From Bifidobacterium breve (GTDB lineage Bacteria > Actinomycetota > Acidimicrobiia > IMCC26256), in the NCBI GenBank assembly GCA_945907055.1, contig CAMDSG010000103.1, positions 1 to 6,307 of the forward strand: 6,307 nucleotides of DNA, given 5' to 3'. Of this stretch, positions 1-6,148 are shown piece by piece. Below the pieces are notes generated by a model. The model had not been told where the DNA came from. It searched no databases and saw only the letters and a program-made list of their open reading frames with translations. The position numbers and the translations under genes were made by a program. Numbering within the stretch: the stretch's first letter is position 1; the number at the start of each line of letters is the position of its first letter.

Positions 1-144
1 GCGTTTTTGGATTGTGTGCTCCATGAGGTCCATGATGGTGGCGACCATTGGATCGTCGTTGGGCGCGTAATCGATCTTGGAATCGAGGCCGATGCCGGCC
101 CACTTCTCTATTACCGAGGCGCATACGGTCGATTAGGCGAGTAG
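1..144 (+). CDS. Flavin reductase-like domain protein, C-terminal end (partial)
   Basis: Frame 1 is open from the first base to a TAG at 142-144 and gives 47 residues; the start lies outside the window. The tail contains HEVHDGGDHWIVVGRV, followed by PLLYYRGAYGRL close to the end. This matches the closing strands of the flavin reductase-like split-barrel family (HpaC/RutF type), where a GDH...GxV strand is followed by a PLL(Y/F)(Y/F)RG.YG.L ending. Family members bind FMN or FAD and often use NAD(P)H to supply reduced flavin to a partner monooxygenase. The substrate and partner cannot be judged from this fragment. The gene runs in the same direction as the protease gene, 131 bp upstream of it, so it could be a separate unit or the head of the same one. 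The call rests on remembered family motifs over a short stretch; the reading frame itself is convincing because its residue pattern is protein-like, unlike the competing frames. Confidence 0.72.
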   Translation, partial: AFLDCVLHEVHDGGDHWIVVGRVIDLGIEADAGPLLYYRGAYGRLGE

Positions 145-169
145 CGCTCGAAAGGGCGCCAAAAACTCT

Positions 170-198
170 CCTGTAGCCTCAAAATCCTCCTCTACAGG
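170..198. repeat. Inverted repeat CCTGTAG / CTACAGG
   Basis: CCTGTAG at 170-176 is the exact reverse complement of CTACAGG at 192-198, separated by 15 bases. It could form a 7-bp stem in RNA or be a spaced dyad for a regulator. No T-run follows, so it is not a canonical terminator. A 7-bp match at this spacing can arise by chance. Confidence 0.3.
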
Positions 199-230
199 TA
201 GCCCTCTTATGGGCCGATACCCCCAAAGTT

Positions 231-244
231 CCGGTAACTACCGG
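231..244. promoter_or_regulatory. 14-bp dyad CCGGTAACTACCGG, possible operator
   Basis: CCGGTA at 231-236 and TACCGG at 239-244 are perfect reverse complements around a 2-base centre (AC). The site also reads as a direct repeat of CCGGT at 231-235 and 241-245, one helical turn apart. It ends 31 bases before the protease start codon, where a repressor would block transcription or early elongation. No regulator gene is visible in the window, and I do not recognise the motif as a named operator. Calling it an operator is inference from symmetry and position. Confidence 0.35.
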
Positions 245-258
245 TCGACTTATTGAAT

Positions 259-265
259 GGGGGAG
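259..265 (+). promoter_or_regulatory. Ribosome binding site of the protease gene
   Basis: GGGGGAG lies 10 bases before the ATG at 276. It is complementary to part of the 16S anti-Shine-Dalgarno end. The spacing is a little long but supports this ATG as the start. Confidence 0.55.
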
Positions 266-275
266 CAGACCAGAT

Positions 276-2117
276 ATGGATGATCTCAGCCTGCTCAGTG
301 GGCACGCCGTGCTACGCGGCGTTGCTGACGTATCTGCACACCGTGAAGCGCATAGGCGACGACGCCTCGCTCAAATAGTCGCGGGCCTTGGTCTGATCGC
401 AACAGTTCTTTACTGGAGACTTCTCGCCGGCATTCCATTCACATTTGGATGGCCAGATATTCATCTCTCATCAGAGATGCAGCAACTCCTCCCCGGAGTG
501 GCTCTCATCATCGTGCTCGGTGCTGTGCTCGTGGTTCCTCTTCTCTCTGCAGGGAAGTCGCCGCACATCATGTATCGACCGAGCGAGATCCCGATCACTC
601 TCGACGATGTAGTCGGCCTGGGTGTCGTGAAAGAGGAGGTTGTCAAGACTCTGAACCTCTTCCTCGCGTTTCGAACTTTCAGGGATCGCATGGGCGGTAA
701 CCCGCGCCGCGCAATTCTCTTCGAGGGCCCACCTGGTACCGGTAAGACCTACATGGCAAAGGCAATGGCGCGTGAGGCGGGAGTCCCTTTCCTATACGTA
801 TCTGCTAGCTCATTTCAGTCCATGTACTACGGCCAGACGAACCGCAAAATTAGATCTTTCTTCCGCAAACTCCGCACCATCGCGCGTCGTGAAGGAGGAG
901 CGATCGGATTCATTGAAGAGATCGATGCCATTGCTGCATCGCGCAGCGGGGTGAGGTCTCGATCCACTGAGGGCGTAAACGGTCCTTCTAGCAGCGACTC
1001 CAAGGGTATCGAGAGATCAACAATGTCTGAGGGAATCAGCGGCGTTGTAAACGAGCTCTTGGTCCAGATGCAGTCATTTGACGAGCCCACTATCGGCAGT
1101 CGTATGCGGGGTGCGGTTATTGATCTTGCCAACAGGATGCTCCCCGAGATGAAGCAGTTTAAGAAGCGTCCTCCAGTCTCTTCAAACATTCTCGTTATCG
1201 GTGCGACCAACCGCGCTGCAGATTTAGATCCAGCGTTGCTGCGACCTGGGCGCTTCGATCGCTCCATCTCATTCGACCTGCCGAGCCGCAGCGGGCGGCG
1301 CGAGATCATTGACTATTACCTTCAACGCAAGGCTCATGTCCCTGAGTTGGATCGTGAGGATCGTCGCGATCAACTCGCAGCAATCACCCTTGGCTACTCG
1401 CCGGTGATGATTGAGCATCTATTTGATGAAGCTCTTGTCTGGGCACTGCGATCTAATCGCGAGTCAATGGACTGGACCGATGTTCATCAGGCCAAGATGA
1501 CCGAAGAGATCGGGTTAAAGCAGCCTGTCGAGTACACAGATGAAGATCGTCGAACCATCGCTACACACGAGTCTGGGCATGCAGTAGTTGCCTATCTAGT
1601 AGGGGTCGGGCGCAAACTTGAAGTGCTTAGCATCGTGAAGCGAAAAGATGCGCTTGGATTGCTTGCTCACTCTGATACTGAGGAACGTTTTACCCGAACT
1701 CGTACAGAGCTCATCGCTGCGATTCAAATCTCATTTGGTGGGATGACCGCTGAGGAACTCTTCTTCGGTGAGGCTGGAACCGGGCCAGGTGGCGACTTGG
1801 CATCTGCAACGAAAATCGCAGCACAGATGGTCGGATCTTTCGGGATGGCAGGGACCTTGGTCTCATTCGATGCAATTGAGCCTGGCCCTGTCTCTATGGG
1901 AATTGTCGGCAAGGTTCTCGCTAACGACGACGCTCGTAGAGCTGTTGAACGAATACTCGATCGAGCCAAGGGTGATGTGCGCGGCTTGCTCGATGCAAAC
2001 CGTGATCTTGTTGAGGCGTTACGAGACGAACTTCTTCGTTTCGATGAGCTAGTCGGAGATGAAATTCTTAGTGTCCTCCATAAAGCCGAGGCCGCGCGTG
2101 AAAGGGCAAACAAATGA
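276..2117 (+). CDS. Membrane-anchored FtsH-type AAA+ zinc metalloprotease (divergent subfamily)
   Basis: This 613-residue protein should unfold and degrade membrane or cytosolic proteins in an ATP-driven ring at the inner membrane. Residues 22-30 are strongly basic, followed by two hydrophobic segments (about 31-50 and 71-91) enclosing only about 20 residues; E. coli FtsH has about 70 there. The AAA+ module shows Walker A GPPGTGKT (151-158), pore-loop MYYG (183-186), a Walker B region FIEEIDA (212-218), sensor-1 ATNR (310-313) and RPGRFDR (323-329) with both arginine fingers. The protease domain has the zinc motif HESGH (431-435) and a likely third ligand, Asp507 in GPGGDL. Every catalytic element is present, so it should be active. 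Oddities are Glu214 where FtsH has Asp in Walker B, YYG in place of FVG in the pore loop, and about 20 and 30 extra residues between Walker B and sensor 1. It overlaps the next gene by 4 bp. It is probably a paralog and not the housekeeping FtsH, so no symbol is given. Confidence 0.9.
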   Translation: MDDLSLLSGHAVLRGVADVSAHREAHRRRRLAQIVAGLGLIATVLYWRLLAGIPFTFGWPDIHLSSEMQQLLPGVALIIVLGAVLVVPLLSAGKSPHIMYRPSEIPITLDDVVGLGVVKEEVVKTLNLFLAFRTFRDRMGGNPRRAILFEGPPGTGKTYMAKAMAREAGVPFLYVSASSFQSMYYGQTNRKIRSFFRKLRTIARREGGAIGFIEEIDAIAASRSGVRSRSTEGVNGPSSSDSKGIERSTMSEGISGVVNELLVQMQSFDEPTIGSRMRGAVIDLANRMLPEMKQFKKRPPVSSNILVIGATNRAADLDPALLRPGRFDRSISFDLPSRSGRREIIDYYLQRKAHVPELDREDRRDQLAAITLGYSPVMIEHLFDEALVWALRSNRESMDWTDVHQAKMTEEIGLKQPVEYTDEDRRTIATHESGHAVVAYLVGVGRKLEVLSIVKRKDALGLLAHSDTEERFTRTRTELIAAIQISFGGMTAEELFFGEAGTGPGGDLASATKIAAQMVGSFGMAGTLVSFDAIEPGPVSMGIVGKVLANDDARRAVERILDRAKGDVRGLLDANRDLVEALRDELLRFDELVGDEILSVLHKAEAARERANK

Positions 2118-2374
2118 TTATTAACTCACCTATACATCCAGTACGTGTTCGTTGTAGCGACCAAGGGGCTGCATCTCTCGCCTGGGATGCCGCGAACCAA
2201 GGCCTCCCAATTGTGCTGCTTGCGGATGGGAACCCAGTCATCGCTGGCCGACTCGCAGCGGAGCTAACCGCAGCCCGAGCCAGAGTTGTAGTGATGGTCG
2301 GGTCTCCTGATGACCTCGCGGTTCAGGCCGTCGTAGACCAGCTTGCAAAAGAACTCTTTGGCCACGACATCTAA
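2114..2374 (+). CDS. Small protein of unknown function, coupled to the protease gene
   Basis: I do not recognise this 86-residue protein. Its ATG shares the ATGA overlap (2114-2117) with the stop of the protease gene, which suggests translational coupling or reinitiation; only a weak AAAGGG (2101-2106) precedes it, 7 bases away. It has no signal peptide, no membrane segment strong enough to call, and no cysteine pair (one Cys, at residue 14). The pattern suggests a small alpha/beta fold: a helix-like stretch near 18-29, a hydrophobic strand (LPIVLLADG, 31-39), an Ala-rich helix (about 42-55), a second strand (ARVVVMVG, 56-63), then a helix (about 65-81). This could recall half of a Rossmann-like or anticodon-binding-like unit, but no nucleotide-binding motif is visible. 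Its position after the protease and before the exporter makes an adaptor, substrate or regulator possible, which is speculation. Overlap, strand and protein-like composition support it as a real gene. Confidence 0.65.
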   Translation: MIINSPIHPVRVRCSDQGAASLAWDAANQGLPIVLLADGNPVIAGRLAAELTAARARVVVMVGSPDDLAVQAVVDQLAKELFGHDI

Positions 2375-2473
2375 GACGAGTCCCGCCTCCAAGGAGTGGT
2401 AGGCCAAGTCGGCTCGGGTAACCTCAATAGTGGGTAGCCAAGCGAAATTCTCGCACGGCACGCGAGGAGCCAG
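2375..2473 (+). other. Short gap between the small gene and the exporter genes
   Basis: The gap is in frame with both neighbours but is interrupted by TAG at 2435-2437, so the small protein cannot read into the exporter subunit. No clear promoter, terminator hairpin or reading frame is visible. It ends with the ribosome binding site at 2464-2469. Confidence 0.5.
2464..2469 (+). promoter_or_regulatory. Ribosome binding site deciding the TTG start
   Basis: GAGGAG lies 4 bases before the TTG at 2474. The spacing is short, but the match is good and no in-frame ATG or GTG lies between the upstream TAG (2435-2437) and this TTG. The next in-frame ATG (2579) would remove 35 residues and lacks a comparable site. 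Confidence 0.55.
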
Positions 2474-4306
2474 TTGACCGCCGAGAACACCGAGATTATC
2501 GAGACCGCAGCAACGAAGAGCGAGATTGATCAGCGCACTGAGCGCAATCTCGCTGCACGTACTGCTGGTTGGCGCCTAATGGTTGAGGCAGTTCGCCCCC
2601 AAAAATGGTGGATCGTTGTTGGGGTTGTATCCGGGTTCATCTGGACACTGGCACGTCTCGCAGTACCTCAATTAGCTGCTCGCGCAGTAGATGACGGAAT
2701 ACGTGGAGACGACCTCCATTTGGTACTTCTCCTAACGCTTGCGATGCTCGCTGTTGGGGTAGTGCAGGCCCTCACCACTGGCCTTCGTCGGTACTGCGCG
2801 TTTCGTATCGCACTTAGAACCGAGACCGACCTCCGCACCCGACTATTCGCCCACCTACAGCGCCTCCATTTCGCCTTCCATGATGAGGCCCAGACTGGCC
2901 AGCTAATGGCTAGGGCTAATAGCGACCTTCAGCAAATAAATACGGTGGTCATTCTTCTCCCACTTACAGCCGCGAGCATGCTCACCATGATCGGCGTGCT
3001 CATCATCATGATGATGAAGAGCGTTGTCCTGGCAGTGCTTGCACTTGGCCTACTCCCGCTGTTGAATCGTGCCGCTACGAGGTTCTCATCGCGTATCACG
3101 CCCGCGAACCTTGCTCTACAGGAGGAACTCTCCGGCCTATCTGGAGTGGTCGAGGAGTCTCTCTCTGGCATTCGAATTCTCAAGGGCTTCGGTGCTGAGA
3201 GATTGCAGGTGAAGCGCTTAGATGACGCGGCCGATGGCGTGCTTAAGCAAGCATTGCGCGCAGCGAAACTCCGCGCAGGCTTCATGCCCCTCATTGACCT
3301 GCTCCCGACCCTCTCATTGGTCGCGATTATTTGGTACGGCGGGCACTTGGTGTTAGATGGCCAATTGGAGATAGGCGATATTCTCGCCTACAACCTCTAT
3401 GTCCTGATGCTCATCTGGCCTCTGCGCATGGTCGGCATGCTGGTTGCTCAGTCATCGCGCGCATCTGCAGCGGCTGGTCGGATTCATGAAATTCTCTCCA
3501 CCGATGTGGCTGTGGACGATCCACCAAATCCGATACCGCTTTCAGATGGGCCAGGGAACCTTCTATTCGAGGAGGTTTCATTTGGCTATGGACCCGGACG
3601 CCTTGTATTGGATGGCCTGGATCTATCTATCACGGGTGGAGAGGCTGTTGCGATTGTCGGGGCAACAGGCAGCGGCAAGACAACGGTGGCGCGGCTCGTG
3701 CCGCGTTTCTACGACGCCAACTCCGGGCGAGTCCTACTCGATGGAGTGGATGTTCGAGATCTGCGTGTGAGCGAACTTCGAGATGCGGTTGGCATTGTTT
3801 TTGAGGACACGTTCTTATTCTCGGATTCGATTCGTCGCAACATTGCCTTCTCTGATCCCGGCGCCTCCATCGAGACTATTGAACGAGCGGCGCGCCTATC
3901 TGGTATTCACACTTTCATTCAGAGCCTTCCTCAGGGCTACGAGACACTTATCGGAGAGCACGGATACTCCTTATCGGGTGGCCAGCGTCAGCGCATCGCG
4001 ATCGCACGCGCTGTGTTGCATGACCCACGAGTGCTGATTCTTGATGATGCGACATCTGCCGTTGACCCAAGTAAAGAGCATGAAATTCGAGCGGCACTCG
4101 CTGAAGTCATGGAGGGTCGCACAACACTGATCATCGCCCATCGGCCAGCAACAATTGCCTTGGCTGATCGCGTAATTCTCCTCGATGGTGGGCGTTGTAT
4201 CGCCTCAGGTACTCACGAGGAGTTGCTTGCTAGCAATGAAAGGTATCGCGAGATACTCGCTCGCTCTGACTCCACGGAGTCTTCGAGTCTGGAGGGATCC
4301 GAGTGA
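2474..4306 (+). CDS. ABC exporter subunit with degenerate catalytic site (first half of heterodimer)
   Basis: This 610-residue half-transporter has a membrane domain fused to a nucleotide-binding domain, as in type IV (ABCB-like) exporters. Six hydrophobic segments can be placed near 45-66, 81-103, 159-181, 183-200, 273-296 and 300-323. The ATPase domain shows an A-loop Tyr372, Walker A GATGSGKT (396-403), signature LSGGQ (500-504), Walker B VLILDDATS (520-528), D-loop SAVD (528-531) and H-loop His556. Two catalytic positions differ from consensus: the Q-loop reads VFED with Glu444 in place of Gln, and the residue after the Walker B Asp is Asp525 in place of the catalytic Glu. The intact LSGGQ would complete the active site of the partner encoded next, with which the gene overlaps by 4 bp. 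It starts at TTG, preceded by GAGGAG, and has an acidic, hydrophilic N-terminal tail of about 30 residues. The substrate (lipid, peptide, drug or other) cannot be read from the sequence. Confidence 0.92.
   Translation: MTAENTEIIETAATKSEIDQRTERNLAARTAGWRLMVEAVRPQKWWIVVGVVSGFIWTLARLAVPQLAARAVDDGIRGDDLHLVLLLTLAMLAVGVVQALTTGLRRYCAFRIALRTETDLRTRLFAHLQRLHFAFHDEAQTGQLMARANSDLQQINTVVILLPLTAASMLTMIGVLIIMMMKSVVLAVLALGLLPLLNRAATRFSSRITPANLALQEELSGLSGVVEESLSGIRILKGFGAERLQVKRLDDAADGVLKQALRAAKLRAGFMPLIDLLPTLSLVAIIWYGGHLVLDGQLEIGDILAYNLYVLMLIWPLRMVGMLVAQSSRASAAAGRIHEILSTDVAVDDPPNPIPLSDGPGNLLFEEVSFGYGPGRLVLDGLDLSITGGEAVAIVGATGSGKTTVARLVPRFYDANSGRVLLDGVDVRDLRVSELRDAVGIVFEDTFLFSDSIRRNIAFSDPGASIETIERAARLSGIHTFIQSLPQGYETLIGEHGYSLSGGQRQRIAIARAVLHDPRVLILDDATSAVDPSKEHEIRAALAEVMEGRTTLIIAHRPATIALADRVILLDGGRCIASGTHEELLASNERYREILARSDSTESSSLEGSE
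4291..4296 (+). promoter_or_regulatory. Ribosome binding site of the second exporter subunit
   Basis: GGAGGG sits inside the end of the first subunit gene, 6 bases before the GTG at 4303. The good match and spacing support the GTG start and the 4-bp GTGA overlap, which should keep the two subunits at equal levels. Confidence 0.65.
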
Positions 4307-6126
4307 GGGGCGGGTGGGTTGAGTCGGGGCCCCTCGATGAGGAGTCGCGCATAGACCGTGCAGCCGCAGGGAGAGTAGTCCTGCGTCTTGGGAGAATGCT
4401 TCGCCCACAGCGTAGGGCGATCCTGCGCGCGGTTTTTCTGCTCATTTTTCAGACGGCGGCGTTACTTGCGTCGCCCCTCGTCGTTCGTTATGCAGTCGAT
4501 GCAGGGCTCGTCGGTAAGAGCGGACGGGCAATAAATATCGCAGCTGTCATGTATTTGGTACTAGCAGTAACAAGCGCTCTGCTCGGCAGATCTGTGATCT
4601 GGGCTGTTAGCCGCATTGGTGAGGACTTCCTGCGGTCGCTGAGGGCGCGTGTCTTTAGGCATCTCATTAATCTTGATCTTGGCTTCTTTGAACGTGAGAA
4701 GACGGGGCGCCTTGTCGCTCGCATGACCTCTGATATTGATGCGTTGCAGGAGTTGGTTTCGCAAGGGCTAGTGATGTTCGTACAGAACGCGCTCATCTTC
4801 GTCGGCACCCTCGTGGTTATGAGCCTCCTCTCATGGCAGCTAACTATCTGCACAATTATCGTGGTGCCTCCGGTAATTTTTGCCAGCCTCTGGTTCCGCA
4901 AGCGCTCCAATACTGCGTACCTTGAAGTGCGCGATCGCGTTGGCACCAACCTCTCAACGCTCCAAGAGGGGCTTGAGGGCGTACGAGTCGTGCAGGCATT
5001 TGGGCGCGAGGGCGGCTTTATCCAGCGCTTCGAAGAGACAAACGAAGCGCAGTATGACGCAAATATCGCTACTGTAAATATCGCAACCCGGTATTTTCCG
5101 TTCGTCGAATTTATAGGTGTTGTTGGGCTTGCAGTCGTTGTGGGTGCCGGTTCGTACTTTGCGGACCGCAATATCCTCGAGGTCGGGACCGTGCTCGCCT
5201 TTGTGCTCTATCTCAACAACCTCTTCGAGCCGATTCAACAGTTAAGTCAGTTATACAACACGGTTCAGTCCGCCGGGGCGGCTCTTAACAAACTCTTCGG
5301 CCTGCTTGATACTCCTAATTCTGTGCCAGAGAAGCCAGGGGCAATCGATCTGCCTCTGGCTGGTGCGTTGACGGTCTCGGGAGCGACCTTCGCCTACGGA
5401 GGGGGTCCCCCCGATACGGATGGCGTATCGCACCCGTTGGGGCCGATAGTTCTCGATGACGTCTCTATCACGGTTGCTGCGGGGGAGCGGGTCGCGCTTG
5501 TTGGGCCTACAGGGGCAGGGAAATCAACGCTCGCAAAACTCATGGCTCGCTTCTACGACCCAATCGAGGGCGATGTGAGTTTTGGCGGCGTCTCCCTGAG
5601 GGATGCAACTCGCAGATCGCTAAGAGAGCGCATTGCAGTGGTGCCTCAAGAAGGGTTCTTGTTTGCGGGCACGGTGCGCGACAACATCCGTGTTGGATCC
5701 CCTGAGGCAAGCGACGCCGATGTGGATGCTGCAGTCGATGCACTTGGGTTGCGCGAGCACTTTGAGTCATTTCCTGAGGGGCTCGATACTGAGGTCCGCG
5801 AACGCGGCTCTCGTTTATCTGCAGGCGAGAAGCAACTCGTCTCGCTCGCAAGAGCAGCACTCGCCGACCCGACGGTGTTGGTGCTCGATGAAGCAACATC
5901 TAATCTTGATCCAGGTACCGAGCTTGAGGTTGAGCGCGCGCTTGAAGCATTGACGCAGGGGAGAACTGTGATTGTTGTTGCGCACCGTCTCTCTACTGCC
6001 CAGCGCTGTGACCGCGTGGCAGTGGTCGCCGATGGCCATATTCTCGAGATCGGCACCCATGATGATCTCGTCTCGCGAGGCGATGCATATGCAGCACTCT
6101 TCGCGGCTTGGACTAGAACCGAATAA
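4303..6126 (+). CDS. ABC exporter subunit with intact catalytic site (second half of heterodimer)
   Basis: This 607-residue half-transporter again has six hydrophobic segments (about 40-60, 80-102, 156-176, 178-198, 268-289, 294-318) followed by an ATPase domain. The domain has an A-loop Tyr365, Walker A GPTGAGKST (401-409), Q-loop VPQE with Gln449, Walker B VLVLDEATS (525-533) with catalytic Glu530, D-loop SNLD (533-536) and H-loop His561. Its signature is LSAGE (505-509), not LSGGQ, so it is weakened in the half-site it offers to the partner. This mirrors the partner's defects exactly, as in heterodimeric exporters such as TM287/288 and BmrCD. A Gly/Pro-rich insertion of about 15 residues (366-381) follows the A-loop Tyr. 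Translation starts at GTG within the stop of the first subunit gene, and the N-terminal MRGGW...DEE...DRA region fits actinobacterial relatives as I remember them. The pair should export a hydrophobic or amphipathic substrate; which one is unknown. Confidence 0.92.
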   Translation: MRGGWVESGPLDEESRIDRAAAGRVVLRLGRMLRPQRRAILRAVFLLIFQTAALLASPLVVRYAVDAGLVGKSGRAINIAAVMYLVLAVTSALLGRSVIWAVSRIGEDFLRSLRARVFRHLINLDLGFFEREKTGRLVARMTSDIDALQELVSQGLVMFVQNALIFVGTLVVMSLLSWQLTICTIIVVPPVIFASLWFRKRSNTAYLEVRDRVGTNLSTLQEGLEGVRVVQAFGREGGFIQRFEETNEAQYDANIATVNIATRYFPFVEFIGVVGLAVVVGAGSYFADRNILEVGTVLAFVLYLNNLFEPIQQLSQLYNTVQSAGAALNKLFGLLDTPNSVPEKPGAIDLPLAGALTVSGATFAYGGGPPDTDGVSHPLGPIVLDDVSITVAAGERVALVGPTGAGKSTLAKLMARFYDPIEGDVSFGGVSLRDATRRSLRERIAVVPQEGFLFAGTVRDNIRVGSPEASDADVDAAVDALGLREHFESFPEGLDTEVRERGSRLSAGEKQLVSLARAALADPTVLVLDEATSNLDPGTELEVERALEALTQGRTVIVVAHRLSTAQRCDRVAVVADGHILEIGTHDDLVSRGDAYAALFAAWTRTE

Positions 6127-6148
6127 CTAGTGCTGCCCTGTCTGTCCT

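Larger units (their letters stand above)
145..275 (+). promoter_or_regulatory. Non-coding leader region upstream of the protease gene
   Basis: This 131-bp gap separates the flavin reductase-like gene from the FtsH-type gene. It has no convincing reading frame. It contains two inverted repeats (listed separately) and a purine-rich ribosome binding site. I could not identify a convincing -35/-10 pair: TTATTGAAT at 250-258 is AT-rich but lies too close to the start to serve as a normal -10 with an ordinary leader, unless the transcript is very short. No GC-rich hairpin followed by a T-run is visible, so a rho-independent terminator for the upstream gene is not supported. It is the longest gap in the window and the most likely place for the main promoter of the downstream genes, which is inference. 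Confidence 0.4.

Noticed and set aside
1..132. A minus-strand frame at the left edge that reads like a protein (EKWAGIGLDSKIDYAPNDD...).
   Set aside because: It overlaps fully with the + strand flavin reductase-like ending, which matches a known family and ends in a stop. The minus frame lacks a good start and ribosome binding site after its upstream stop.
144..165. GCGC...GCGC followed by AAAAA after the flavin reductase-like stop, considered as a terminator.
   Set aside because: The stem is only 4 bp and is followed by an A-run, not a T-run, on the coding strand.
276..2117. The possibility that the FtsH-type protein is an inactive pseudoprotease, given its altered Walker B.
   Set aside because: The zinc motif HESGH, the likely third ligand Asp507, Walker A, the catalytic Glu215, sensor 1 and both arginine fingers are all present.
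3998..4938. GCGATCGC at 3998-4005 and 4931-4938, the HIP1 octamer common in cyanobacteria.
   Set aside because: Two copies in 6.3 kb is far below the density in HIP1-rich genomes, and both fall in coding sequence where Asp, Ile and Arg codons explain them.
4488..5171. A 227-codon minus-strand open frame inside the second exporter gene.
   Set aside because: It lies wholly opposite a clear ABC subunit, is rich in Ser, Thr and Arg, and has no recognisable motif, so it is a shadow of the real gene.
2474..6126. Naming the exporter as a multidrug, lipid or peptide transporter.
   Set aside because: The motifs define only the exporter fold and heterodimer type. No peptidase domain, neighbouring biosynthetic gene or other substrate clue is visible.
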